From NCBI GenBank assembly GCA_037034305.1, contig JBAGJY010000004.1, positions 124,001 to 188,000 on the forward strand: DNA of 64,000 nucleotides. Direction: 5' to 3'. Every line of letters starts with the position of its first letter. Position 1 is the first letter of the stretch. The notes beneath the pieces were generated by a model that did no database searches, had not been told where the DNA came from, and saw nothing but the letters and a program-made list of their open reading frames with translations. Made by a program: the position numbers and the translations under genes. The stretch is from Streptantibioticus_A sp037034305 (GTDB taxonomy: Bacteria > Actinomycetota > Actinomycetes > Streptomycetales > Streptomycetaceae). Positions 10,781 through 22,207 of the stretch are shown in pieces.

Positions 10781-11389
10781 ATGCCCGAGTCCTCCGCTCC
10801 GCGTCCCGACAGCACCGTCCACCTCAGCGACCCCCGCGCGCTGCGCGCCTACGCCCATCCGACCCGGATGAGGCTCGTCGGCCTGCTGCGCGGCCAGGGC
10901 CCGCTCACCGCCACCCAGGCAGCCGAGCTGACGGGGGAGTCCGTCGCCAGTTGCTCGTACCACCTGCGCATGCTCGCCAAGTACGGGCTGGTGGAGACGG
11001 CCGAGGGCGGCCAGGGCCGGGAGAAGCCCTGGCGGGCGACCGCGCGCTTCACCAGCTGGCCGAACAGCTCCGCGGACGTGGCCGTCGCCGAGGCGTCCGA
11101 CGCGCTCAGCCTCGCCGTCGCCGAGCGGTACTTCGAGCTGATGACGAAGCGGCTGGAGGCGCGCGGCGGCGACACCCGCGAATGGCGGGAAGCCGAGCGG
11201 ACCAGCGACACCCAGCTGTACCTGACAGCCGCCGAACTGACCGAACTGGAGGAGCGAATGGACGAGTTGCTACGGCCGTACGCCGACCGGCTGGCGCATC
11301 CCGACCGCCGTCCGGACGGCGCCCGCCTGGTCACACTGATCCGCGCGGCCATCGCGTCGTCGCCCGACCCCGCCAAGCGGCCGCGATGA
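10781..11389 (+). CDS. ArsR-type (HTH_20) winged-helix transcriptional regulator
   Basis: A 202-residue DNA-binding protein. Residues about 20-90 form the winged helix: LSDPRALRAYAHPTRMRLVG, then LTATQAAELTGESVASCSYH as recognition region, and LRMLAKYGLVE leading into the wing. No metal-binding Cys pair is visible, so it is more likely a drug or metabolite sensor than an arsenic or zinc sensor. The ATG at 10781 directly follows the double-dyad operator; translation probably starts close to the 5' end because no Shine-Dalgarno is present. Its stop overlaps the start of the MFS gene (ATGA), giving a two-gene autoregulated exporter operon. Confidence 0.88.
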   Translation: MPESSAPRPDSTVHLSDPRALRAYAHPTRMRLVGLLRGQGPLTATQAAELTGESVASCSYHLRMLAKYGLVETAEGGQGREKPWRATARFTSWPNSSADVAVAEASDALSLAVAERYFELMTKRLEARGGDTREWREAERTSDTQLYLTAAELTELEERMDELLRPYADRLAHPDRRPDGARLVTLIRAAIASSPDPAKRPR

Positions 11390-12648
11390 GGATCCCCGCG
11401 TTACTGCGCCAGGCCGCCTTCCGCCGCTACTGGACCGGCCACAGCGTCTCGCTCGTCGGCGACCAGGTCTCCCAGATCGCTGTTCCGCTCACCGCCGTCC
11501 TCGTTCTGCACGCCGACGCGGCGCGGATGGGGTGGCTGCTGACCGCTGAACTGCTGCCCGCGCTGCTGTTCTCACTGCCTCTCGGCGCATGGGTGGACGG
11601 CCGTACCCACCGTCGGCACCTCATGATCACCGCTGACTTGGGCCGCGCCCTGCTGCTGGCCTCGCTGCCGATCGGATACGCCTTCGCAAGCCTGGGCCTC
11701 GGCCAGCTCTACGGGGTGGCGTTCGGGCTCGGCACGCTCGCGGCGCTGTTCGACGTGTGCGACGCGGCACTGTTCCCCACGCTCGTCCCCACCGCCGAAT
11801 ACATCAGGGCCAACTCGCTGCTCAACGGCAGCCGCGCCATGGCCAACGTGGTCGGCCCCAGCCTCGGCGGCTTCGTCGTGCAGGTCTGCGCCGCGCCGAT
11901 CGCCCTGCTCGTGGACGCCTTCTCCTATCTCGTGTCCGCGGTCTCGCTGGTCAGGATCGACCCGGTGGAGCGGCCTTGCGACCGCTCGCACCGTGGGCAA
12001 CTGACCGCGGGCGCACGGTGGATAGCCGGGCATCGCGTCATGCGCGCCACCCTCGCCGCCGTCGCGACGCTCAACTTCTTCAACTTCGTGCTCTTCGCGT
12101 TGTTCGCGCTGTATGCGACGGTCGACCTGCACCTGCAACCGGGCATGCTCGGCGCGGTGTTGGGCGCCGGAGCGGTGGGCGGCGTCGTCGGCTCGCTGGT
12201 CACCGGCCGCCTGGTGGACCGGACAGGCATCGGACCCGGGGTGGTGGTCGGGTGTGTGGCGTTCCCGGCGCCGCTGCTGCTCGTGCCGCTCGCCGGTGGT
12301 CCGAGACCGCTGGTGCTCGCGCTGCTGTTCCTCGCCGAGTTCGGCTCGGGGTTCGGGGTGATGGTGCTGGACATCAGCATGGGTGCGCTGCGTGCCGCAG
12401 TCGTACCGGAACACCTGCGCTCCAGCGTCATGGGCGCCTACCGTGCGCTCAACTACGGGGTGCGGCCACTCGGTTCGATGCTCGCCGGAGCCCTCGGCAC
12501 CGTCCTCGGGCTGCGCGCCACGATCTGGATCGGCGCGCTCGGCGCCCTGGCGTCCGTGCTCTGGCTGCTGCCGTCCCCGGTGCCGGGGTTGCGGGCCCTG
12601 CCCGAACCGGAAGAGGAGCCCCCGGCGGCCGTCCGTGCCGTGGTGTGA
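11386..12648 (+). CDS. MFS transporter (MFS_3, EntS-like exporter)
   Basis: A 420-residue 12-helix major facilitator. It has the short cytoplasmic N-terminus FRRYWTGHSVSLVGDQVSQI typical of the MFS_3 group, and the loop 2/3 motif appears as GAWVDGRTHRRHLM. The start overlaps the regulator stop, so the two are co-translated. Codon 6 is TTA (11401-11403), a bldA-type codon at the very beginning of the gene, which could make exporter production growth-stage dependent even after derepression. The pair interrupts the comEC to holA order and looks like an inserted cassette. The exported compound is unknown. Confidence 0.88.
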   Translation: MRIPALLRQAAFRRYWTGHSVSLVGDQVSQIAVPLTAVLVLHADAARMGWLLTAELLPALLFSLPLGAWVDGRTHRRHLMITADLGRALLLASLPIGYAFASLGLGQLYGVAFGLGTLAALFDVCDAALFPTLVPTAEYIRANSLLNGSRAMANVVGPSLGGFVVQVCAAPIALLVDAFSYLVSAVSLVRIDPVERPCDRSHRGQLTAGARWIAGHRVMRATLAAVATLNFFNFVLFALFALYATVDLHLQPGMLGAVLGAGAVGGVVGSLVTGRLVDRTGIGPGVVVGCVAFPAPLLLVPLAGGPRPLVLALLFLAEFGSGFGVMVLDISMGALRAAVVPEHLRSSVMGAYRALNYGVRPLGSMLAGALGTVLGLRATIWIGALGALASVLWLLPSPVPGLRALPEPEEEPPAAVRAVV

Positions 12649-12706
12649 GGCCGCCGGGGGTGGCGGGCGCCATGCGGGTCGGGCGGGGGCCGCCGCCCGA
12701 GGCCGC

Positions 12707-12961
12707 CTACTCCTCCTCGCGCCAGCCGTCGTACTCCTCGGCGAGGGCGTCGAGGGCGGAGGCGTCGAGGTCCCCTTCGCTGTCCTCGATGACGACCAGC
12801 CACTGGGCGTCCTCGGCGTCGTCCTCGCCCGCCAGCGCTTCCCTGACCAGCTGCGGCTCCTGCTCAAGGCCGAAGCGCTCCGCCGCCTCTTCGGCCACCT
12901 CCTCCGCCGCGTCGCGGTCGGGGAGCACCAACACATGTCGAACAATGCTCACGGCCCACAT
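12707..12961 (-). CDS. Small acidic conserved protein, function unknown
   Basis: An 84-residue protein with an N-terminal hydrophobic strand (SIVRHVLVLPDRD) followed by a very acidic helical remainder rich in Glu and Asp. I recognise no family. The ATG at 12961 gives the longest form, but the GTG at 12952 is an attractive alternative: GAGAAT (12965-12960 on this strand) would be a -10 exactly 7 nt upstream of it, making a leaderless message. It is convergent with the MFS gene, and its start faces the holA start. The acidic composition and retained coding frame argue it is real. Confidence 0.65.
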   Translation of the reverse strand: MWAVSIVRHVLVLPDRDAAEEVAEEAAERFGLEQEPQLVREALAGEDDAEDAQWLVVIEDSEGDLDASALDALAEEYDGWREEE

Positions 12962-13037
12962 TCTCGGGTACGGCCACGGTGGGGCTTCCGGCAGGTGCGG
13001 GGCGGACTGTCAGTGCCCCGTGGGATGCTGGACGGCG

Positions 13038-14024
13038 ATGGCAAAGAAGACGTCGACCGATGACCCGCTCGCCCCCGTGACGCTCGCCGTGGGACAGGAG
13101 GACCTGCTGATCGACCGTGCCGTGGCACAGGTCGTGGCGGCCGCCCGAGCCGCCGACCCCGACACCGACGTCCGGGAGCTGGCCCCGGACGCGCTCCAGC
13201 CGGGCACGCTCGCCGAGTTGGTCAGCCCGTCGCTGTTCGCGGAGCGCAAGGTCGTCGTGGTGCGCGCGGCGCAGGATCTGTCGGCGGACACGGTCAAGGA
13301 CGTCAAGGCGTATCTCGACGCGCCCGCCGAGGAGATCACGCTGGTCCTGGTGCACGCGGGCGGCGCCAAGGGCAAGGGGCTGCTGGACGCCGCCCGCAAG
13401 GCCGGGGCGCGGGAGGTCGGCTGCCCGAAGATGACCAAGCCCGCCGACCGGTTGGCCTTCGTACGCGGTGAGTTCCGCACCGCCGGGCGGTCCGCGACGC
13501 CGGAGGCGTGCCAGTCGCTCGTCGACGCCATCGGCAGCGACCTGCGCGAACTCGCCTCGGCCTGTGCGCAACTGGCCGCCGACGTGGACGGCACGATCGA
13601 CGACGCGGTGGTCGCCCGCTACTACACCGGACGCGCCGAGGCCACCGGTTTCGAGGTCGCCGACCTCGCCGTCACCGGCCGTACGGCGGAAGCGCTGGAG
13701 CGGCTGCGGTGGGCGCTGGCGGTGGGCCAGCCGCTGCCGGGCATCACCTTCGCACTCGCCTCCGGGGTCCGGGCGATCGGCAAGCTGGCCACCGCCCCGC
13801 GCGGCGCCCGCCCCGGCGATCTGGCCCGGGAGCTGGGCATGCCGCCGTGGAAGATCGACCGGGTGCGGCAGCAGATGCGCGGCTGGTCGGGCGACGGAGT
13901 GGCCGCCGCGCTACAGGCGGTCGCCGAGGCCGACGCGGCCGTCAAGGGCGCGAGCGCCGACCCGGCGTACGCGCTGGAGAAGGCGGTCGTCACCATCGCC
14001 CGCGCCGCTCGCTCCCGCCGTTAG
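13038..14024 (+). CDS. holA: DNA polymerase III subunit delta
   Basis: A 328-residue clamp-loader subunit that opens the sliding clamp during replication. The AAA+-like fold begins with PVTLAVGQEDLLIDRAVAQV; the middle has the region RELASACAQLAADVDGTID, and the C-terminal collar domain ends in AYALEKAVVTIARAARSRR. As expected for delta, there is no functional Walker A. The ATG at 13038 (MAKKTSTDDP) was chosen because upstream sequence in frame is unrelated and antisense to the neighbour's coding region. It lies just upstream of rpsT, a conserved arrangement in many bacteria. A perfect bidirectional hairpin follows. Confidence 0.92.
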   Translation: MAKKTSTDDPLAPVTLAVGQEDLLIDRAVAQVVAAARAADPDTDVRELAPDALQPGTLAELVSPSLFAERKVVVVRAAQDLSADTVKDVKAYLDAPAEEITLVLVHAGGAKGKGLLDAARKAGAREVGCPKMTKPADRLAFVRGEFRTAGRSATPEACQSLVDAIGSDLRELASACAQLAADVDGTIDDAVVARYYTGRAEATGFEVADLAVTGRTAEALERLRWALAVGQPLPGITFALASGVRAIGKLATAPRGARPGDLARELGMPPWKIDRVRQQMRGWSGDGVAAALQAVAEADAAVKGASADPAYALEKAVVTIARAARSRR

Positions 14025-14047
14025 CCGACACGGCCCAGGGCAGCGCG

Positions 14048-14088
14048 AAGGCCCCGCCGCCGTCGGGGAATGACGGCGGCGGGGCCTT
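14048..14088. terminator. Perfect 17-bp bidirectional hairpin between holA and rpsT
   Basis: The arms 14048-14064 and 14072-14088 are fully complementary (AAGGCCCCGCCGCCGTC and its complement) around a 7-nt loop. It sits between convergent holA and rpsT; the A and T tails at its ends suit termination from both sides. Confidence 0.85.
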
Positions 14089-14228
14089 CGGTCGTACTGA
14101 GTGGTGCGCCGCACCCGCGTGGCGAACGCAGGCCGCGTGCGGCGCGTGCCGCTGTGAAGCGGAGGGGTGTCGGCGCGGAGCGGTTGAGAGGGTCCGCTGG
14201 ATCCTTGCCGACTCAAACAGGCGTGGGC

Positions 14229-14495
14229 TCAGCCCTTGAGCGCGTCGACCTTCTTGGCCAGCGCCGACTTCTTGTTGGCGGCGGCGTTCTTGTGGATGAC
14301 GCCCTTGCTGACGGCCTTGTCGAGCTTCTTGGACGCCTCGCGGGCGGCGACGGTGGCCTTCTCCAGGTCACCGGCGGCCACGGCCTCACGGGTGCGACGG
14401 ATCGCGGTCTTCAGCGCCGACTTGACGGCCTTGTTCCGCTGACGAGCCTTCTCGTTCGTCTTGATCCGCTTCAACTGGGACTTGATGTTCGCCAC
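14229..14495 (-). CDS. rpsT: 30S ribosomal protein S20
   Basis: An 88-residue primary 16S rRNA-binding protein, highly basic and helical, starting MANIKSQLKRIKTNEKARQR from a GTG at 14495. Length and sequence are typical of S20. It is transcribed divergently from lepA. Its 5' leader contains an 8-bp hairpin at 14535-14562 that might have a regulatory role; S20 is known to regulate its own synthesis in enterobacteria, but no conserved motif is claimed here. Confidence 0.97.
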   Translation of the reverse strand: MANIKSQLKRIKTNEKARQRNKAVKSALKTAIRRTREAVAAGDLEKATVAAREASKKLDKAVSKGVIHKNAAANKKSALAKKVDALKG

Positions 14496-14534
14496 GAATG
14501 AGCCTTTTCAGGTTTGACTGAGTGAATCGACTGA

Positions 14535-14562
14535 GCGCCTCGGGTTAGAGGGCACGAGGCGC
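14535..14562 (-). promoter_or_regulatory. Hairpin in the rpsT 5' leader
   Basis: GCGCCTCG (14535-14542) and CGAGGCGC (14555-14562) are perfect 8-bp arms with a 12-nt loop, 40 bp before the rpsT start. It may be an r-protein leader structure or part of the promoter region between rpsT and lepA. The evidence is structural only. Confidence 0.35.
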
Positions 14563-14692
14563 AGTGGTCCAGGCTACCAGCAGGGCCATACGGCTCCCAA
14601 ACCGCTGTCCGCCCGTCGTGCATGGGACTATGGAGAGCAACGTATCGATCCGCCCACAGACGTCGACGATGAGTCGAGAATCAGGACCCTGC

Positions 14693-16561
<1,869 letters not shown>

Positions 16562-16570
16562 CCCTCCGCC

Positions 16571-16608
16571 AGGGCCTGTCCGGTCCCGCACGGCACCGGA
16601 CGGGCCCT
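16571..16608 (+). terminator. Hairpin terminator after lepA
   Basis: AGGGCC-T-GTCCGGT (16571-16584) pairs with ACCGGAC-G-GGCCCT (16595-16608) around a 10-nt loop, with one T:G pair, followed by a short T-containing tail. It lies 10 bp after the lepA stop. Confidence 0.8.
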
Positions 16609-16713
16609 TGTTCCCACTCGTACGCCGTATTCGTACCGTAACGGTCGGGCCGCCCGGCCGTTACGCACGGTGGCAGCGGCGCGACAGCGCGGCGCGAGAG
16701 AAGGGACTGCACT

Positions 16714-17163
16714 GTGACTGACTCCTCGGTTGCCAAGCGGGCGATCTTCGTGGCGGCGGCCTCAGCGCTGGCAGTCGGGGCGGCATCGCCGTTGGCGTTC
16801 GCCGACGACCCCAACCGCTTCGACGCAGGCCATCTGAACCTGAACAACGGCGCGTCCTGCGCCACCCAGGACGTCACCCAGGTCGGTTGGACACTGCTGT
16901 CCACCGGTCGGCTCCCGAAGGCGTTCAACGACACCAGGGTCACCCGCGGCAGCGACGCGGTGAACGAGTTGTGCCACGCCGTCGACTCCCCGCCGCCCGG
17001 CCAGGCGTCCGGCCCCAACCACCAGCCGCAGGGGCTGTTCGCCCTCGCCCAGCACCGGACCCAGGGCCTGCGCCACCACCTGCCGCAGGGCGCCGCCCAG
17101 CGGGTGTCCAAGCGCCTGCTGGGCGGGCTGCCCGCCGGCGGGCTCACCATCAGCCGCCACTGA
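16714..17163 (+). CDS. Small exported protein, function unknown
   Basis: A 149-residue protein starting at GTG 16714, with GAAGGGA upstream as ribosome binding site. Residues 1-30 look like a Sec signal peptide: KR, then a hydrophobic Ala/Val core, then LAFADD with likely cleavage near residue 30. The mature part has only two Cys (in NNGASCATQD and NELCHAVD), which could form one disulfide, and a His/Gln-rich C-terminal half (HRTQGLRHHLPQ). I recognise no family. It is monocistronic between two hairpins, so probably an independently regulated extracellular or cell-wall protein. Confidence 0.7.
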   Translation: MTDSSVAKRAIFVAAASALAVGAASPLAFADDPNRFDAGHLNLNNGASCATQDVTQVGWTLLSTGRLPKAFNDTRVTRGSDAVNELCHAVDSPPPGQASGPNHQPQGLFALAQHRTQGLRHHLPQGAAQRVSKRLLGGLPAGGLTISRH

Positions 17164-17172
17164 TCCGTGGCC

Positions 17173-17202
17173 GAGGGCCCGGCGCCGACGCGCCGGGCCC
17201 TC
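17173..17202 (+). terminator. Perfect 12-bp hairpin after the small exported protein
   Basis: GAGGGCCCGGCG (17173-17184) pairs with CGCCGGGCCCTC (17191-17202) around a 6-nt loop, 10 bp after the stop codon. It lacks a T run. Confidence 0.8.
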
Positions 17203-17454
17203 AGCCGCGTCCCGGCCCGGTCCTTTCGGCAGGCTGTTTCTCCGCGCTGGCCCGTTTTAACGGGTTGGCGCTACTTAATGGCACCGGCCCCATTTTCCGT
17301 GCATCCAGCACCTATCTCGATGGTCACGGATTGAATGAAGCATCCCGTAGACCCTTACGTGCCGGGTGCCTGGCGTCTAACCTGATCCCTGCTTGAAGGT
17401 TACCGATGAGTCACAAGCAATGACCTGGCATTGACGCGGGCCCCGGAGGTTGTC

Positions 17455-19332
<1,878 letters not shown>

Positions 19333-19356
19333 CCGGGGGACGCCCGCGTCCCCCGG
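19333..19356 (+). terminator. Perfect 9-bp hairpin after fadD
   Basis: CCGGGGGAC (19333-19341) pairs with GTCCCCCGG (19348-19356) around GCCCGC, immediately after the fadD stop codon. Confidence 0.75.
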
Positions 19357-19439
19357 CGCGGCCTGACCCACCCACGTGACGGCCGCGGCTCGGGCGCTGC
19401 CGGGGGCGCCCGACTCCGCCGCGGACGGGGTCGAGCCGC

Positions 19440-19461
19440 CATACGGGACAATGTCCGTATG
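19440..19461 (+). promoter_or_regulatory. Imperfect palindrome covering the hemW start codon
   Basis: CATACGG (19440-19446) and CCGTATG (19455-19461) are perfect arms; the inner GGAC/GTCC extends the stem with one bulge. The right arm contains the hemW ATG (19459-19461). The core GACAAT (19447-19452) is also a plausible -10, six bases before the ATG. It may be an operator, a leaderless promoter, or both. Confidence 0.45.
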
Positions 19462-20691
19462 CCATCCGCACTGCCCGACGGCGAACCCGTACCGCACGAC
19501 GGCTCGCTGCCCGCCCACGCCCTCGCGGGCGCGGCCGACCGGCCGCTGGGCTTCTACCTGCACGTGCCCTACTGCGCCACCCGCTGCGGGTACTGCGACT
19601 TCAACACCTACACGGCGAGCGAGCTGCGCGGTTCCGGCGGTGCGCTCGCCTCGCGGGACAACTACGCGCGGACGCTGGTCGAAGAGGTCAGGCTGGCCCG
19701 CAAGGTGCTGGGCGACGACCCGCGTCAGGTGGAGACGGTGTTCGTCGGCGGCGGCACCCCGACCCTGCTGCGCGCCGCCGACCTCGGGCGGATGCTGGCC
19801 GCGATCCGCGAGGAGTTCGGGCTGGCGGACGGTGCCGAGATCACCACGGAGGCCAATCCGGAATCCGTGGATCCGGCGTATCTGGCGGAGCTGCGGGCGA
19901 GCGGCTTCAACCGGGTCTCGTTCGGCATGCAGAGCGCCCGGCAGCACGTGCTGCAGATCCTGGACCGCACCCACACCCCGGGACGGCCCGAGGCATGCGT
20001 CGCAGAGGCACGGGCGGCCGGATTCGGGCACGTCAACCTCGACCTGATCTACGGCACCCCCGGTGAGAGCGACGAGGACTGGCAGGCGTCACTGGACGCG
20101 GCGATAGCGGCCGGTCCTGATCATGTGTCCGCCTACGCGCTGATCGTCGAGGAGGGCACCCAGCTGGCCCGGCGGATCCGCCGCGGCGAGGTCCCGATGA
20201 CCGACGACGACGTGCACGCCGACCGCTACCTGATGGCCGAGGAAGCGCTTTCTCGTGCCGGGTTCGGCTGGTACGAGGTGTCGAACTGGGCGACCTCGCA
20301 GCCCGGCCGCTGCCGCCACAACGAGCTGTACTGGCGCGGCGCCGACTGGTGGGGCGCCGGGCCCGGCGCCCACAGCCACGTGGGCGGCGTGCGGTGGTGG
20401 AACGTCAAGCACCCGGGCGCGTACGCGCAGGCGCTGGCCGAGGGGCGGTCGCCGGGGGCCGGGCGCGAGATCCTGTCGGCGCAGGACCGCCGGGTGGAGC
20501 GGATCCTGCTGGAGCTGCGGCTCGCCGACGGCTGCCCGCTGGAGCTGCTGGCCCCGGCGGGGGCGCGCGCGGCGGCCCGGCACGTCTCCGACGGCCTGCT
20601 GGAGGCCGGACCGTACGAGGCGGGCCGAGCGGTGCTCACCCTGCGCGGGAGGCTGCTGGCGGACGCGGTGGTGCGGGACCTGGTGGACTGA
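19459..20691 (+). CDS. hemW: Radical SAM heme chaperone HemW (coproporphyrinogen III oxidase-like)
   Basis: A 410-residue radical SAM protein. The 4Fe-4S motif is YCATRCGYCDF, followed by the Gly-rich SAM-binding VFVGGGTPTLL and TTEANPE, then NRVSFGMQSARQHVLQILDR and the C-terminal HemN domain. Members annotated HemN in Gram-positives usually act as HemW heme chaperones; the Cys residue following the cluster motif that marks true coproporphyrinogen dehydrogenase is absent (CDF instead of CxC), supporting HemW. There is no Shine-Dalgarno; the start lies in a palindrome with a GACAAT box 6 nt upstream, suggesting a leaderless message. It sits upstream of the hrcA-dnaJ block, as in other Gram-positive bacteria. 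Confidence 0.88.
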   Translation: MPSALPDGEPVPHDGSLPAHALAGAADRPLGFYLHVPYCATRCGYCDFNTYTASELRGSGGALASRDNYARTLVEEVRLARKVLGDDPRQVETVFVGGGTPTLLRAADLGRMLAAIREEFGLADGAEITTEANPESVDPAYLAELRASGFNRVSFGMQSARQHVLQILDRTHTPGRPEACVAEARAAGFGHVNLDLIYGTPGESDEDWQASLDAAIAAGPDHVSAYALIVEEGTQLARRIRRGEVPMTDDDVHADRYLMAEEALSRAGFGWYEVSNWATSQPGRCRHNELYWRGADWWGAGPGAHSHVGGVRWWNVKHPGAYAQALAEGRSPGAGREILSAQDRRVERILLELRLADGCPLELLAPAGARAAARHVSDGLLEAGPYEAGRAVLTLRGRLLADAVVRDLVD

Positions 20692-20796
20692 TCATCCGAT
20701 GGAGTGAAGCCGTGCGCATCGGGGGTTCGTCCGCCTAACCTGGCCATACGCTGTCGCGCGTAAGCGCGGCGGATCGGGATGTGGAGGACCACGGAG

Positions 20797-21360
20797 ATGA
20801 CCGCTGTGGAAGAGCGACGGATGGCCGAAGCGGCGGAGTTCTTCGCGAACTTCGAACCGCCTGAGGGCTTCAAGGTCGAGCTGCTGCGGGGGGAAATCGT
20901 GATGATGGCGGGGCCGGACTGGGTCCACAACACGATTGTCCAGTTGGTTCAGGACCAGATCCCCTTTGGCCGCTGGCACCGTGTCCAAACACAGGACGTC
21001 GCGATCCCCGCAGAGACGAGCGAGCCGCAGCCTGACTTGGTCGTTGTCGAGCGCGGTGCCTTCGAGGGTCCCGGTCGCCTCGTCCCCGCATCGGTGGTCA
21101 CGATGGTCGTGGAGGTCGTCTCCAAGACCAGCGCCGACCGTGACTACAAGCTCAAGCGCTCGATGTACGCGGCAGGGCGGATCCCGGCCTACCTGATCGT
21201 CGATCCGTTCACCGCTCAGTGTGTCCTGCTCACCGACCCGTCGGGCGTTGGTGACGACGCGGACTACCGTGGGCAGCACACCAGCAAGTTCGGTGAGCCA
21301 GTACGCATCGAGGCTCTTGAACTGACGCTGGAGACCGAGGGGTTCCAGCGCCTCAGCTGA
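20797..21360 (+). CDS. Uma2 family (DUF820) putative endonuclease
   Basis: A 187-residue protein with the Uma2 restriction-endonuclease-like fold. Family features are KVELLRGEIVMM (first acidic residue), SEPQPDLVVVERG (Pro-Asp motif) and VVEVVSKTSADRDYKLKR (Glu, then Lys), ending in the typical YAAGRIPAYLIVDP. This is a complete PD-(D/E)xK-like set. The start at ATG 20797 has GGAGG 9 nt upstream; ATG 20779 is an alternative. Uma2 genes are numerous in actinobacteria and cyanobacteria and their role is unknown. Its 3' end overlaps that of the convergent DUF3097 gene by 8 bp. Confidence 0.85.
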   Translation: MTAVEERRMAEAAEFFANFEPPEGFKVELLRGEIVMMAGPDWVHNTIVQLVQDQIPFGRWHRVQTQDVAIPAETSEPQPDLVVVERGAFEGPGRLVPASVVTMVVEVVSKTSADRDYKLKRSMYAAGRIPAYLIVDPFTAQCVLLTDPSGVGDDADYRGQHTSKFGEPVRIEALELTLETEGFQRLS

Positions 21361-22183
21361 CGCCCACCGTCACAAAATCGATCAACTCCTCCACCCTCCC
21401 CAGCAGTTCCGGCTGAAGATCCTTGTACGACCGAACCGAGCCCAGGATCCGCTGCCACGCCGCACCCGTGTTCTGCGGCCAGCCCAAGGCCCGGCACACG
21501 CCCGTCTTCCAGTCCTGGCCGTGCGGGATCCTCGGCCAGTCGGCGATGCCGACGGACGACGGCTTCACCGACTCCCACACGTCGATGTACGGGTGGCCGA
21601 CCACCAGGACGTCGGCGCCGCTCACCTGTTCCGCGATGCGGGACTCCTTGGAGCCCGGCACCAGGTGGTCCACCAGCACACCCAGCCGGGCGTCGGGGCC
21701 GGGCGCGAACTCCTCGACGATCGACGGGAGATCGTCGATTCCCTCCAGGTACTCCACCACCACGCCCTCGACGCGCAGGTCATCGCCCCACACCCGCTCC
21801 ACCAACTCGGCGTCGTGGCGCCCCTCCACATAGATGCGCCCCGCCCGGGCCACCCGCGCCCTGGCGCCCGGAACCGCTATCGAACCGGAAGCCGTCAGCC
21901 TGGGCCCGCGAGGCGCCGCCACGGTGGCCGGGCGGACCAGGGTCACCACCTTGCCGTCCAGCAGGAAGCCGCGCGGTTCCATGGGGAAGACCCGGTGCTT
22001 GCCGAAGCGGTCCTCCAGGGTCACCGTGTGGCCCTGCGCGGTCTTCTCGCAGCGCACCACCGCACCGCAGAAGCCGGTGGCGACCTCCTCCACCACCAGG
22101 TCCGGCTCCGCCGCCACCTCGGGCGCGGGCTTGCTCCGCTTCCACGGCGGGGTCAGATCCGGGCCATAACTCCTGCTGCGCAT
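21353..22183 (-). CDS. DUF3097 family protein with Toprim-like motifs
   Basis: A 276-residue actinobacterial protein of the DUF3097 type. After an N-terminal beta-rich region (residues about 25-100), a central segment looks Toprim-like: IYVEGRHDAELVERVWG supplies a Glu in the EGxxD context, and LGVLVDHLVPGSKESRIA could supply the acidic metal site. Toprim folds occur in primases, topoisomerases and OLD nucleases, so nucleic-acid action is inferred, not shown. The C-terminal part (WKTGVCRALGWPQNTGAAWQ) looks conserved. The ATG at 22183 gives MRSRSYGPDLTPPW. It is convergent with Uma2 and next to an MBL-fold gene on the same strand. Confidence 0.8.
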   Translation of the reverse strand: MRSRSYGPDLTPPWKRSKPAPEVAAEPDLVVEEVATGFCGAVVRCEKTAQGHTVTLEDRFGKHRVFPMEPRGFLLDGKVVTLVRPATVAAPRGPRLTASGSIAVPGARARVARAGRIYVEGRHDAELVERVWGDDLRVEGVVVEYLEGIDDLPSIVEEFAPGPDARLGVLVDHLVPGSKESRIAEQVSGADVLVVGHPYIDVWESVKPSSVGIADWPRIPHGQDWKTGVCRALGWPQNTGAAWQRILGSVRSYKDLQPELLGRVEELIDFVTVGVS

Positions 22184-22207
22184 GGGCCAGATGGTATCCG
22201 CGCCCGG

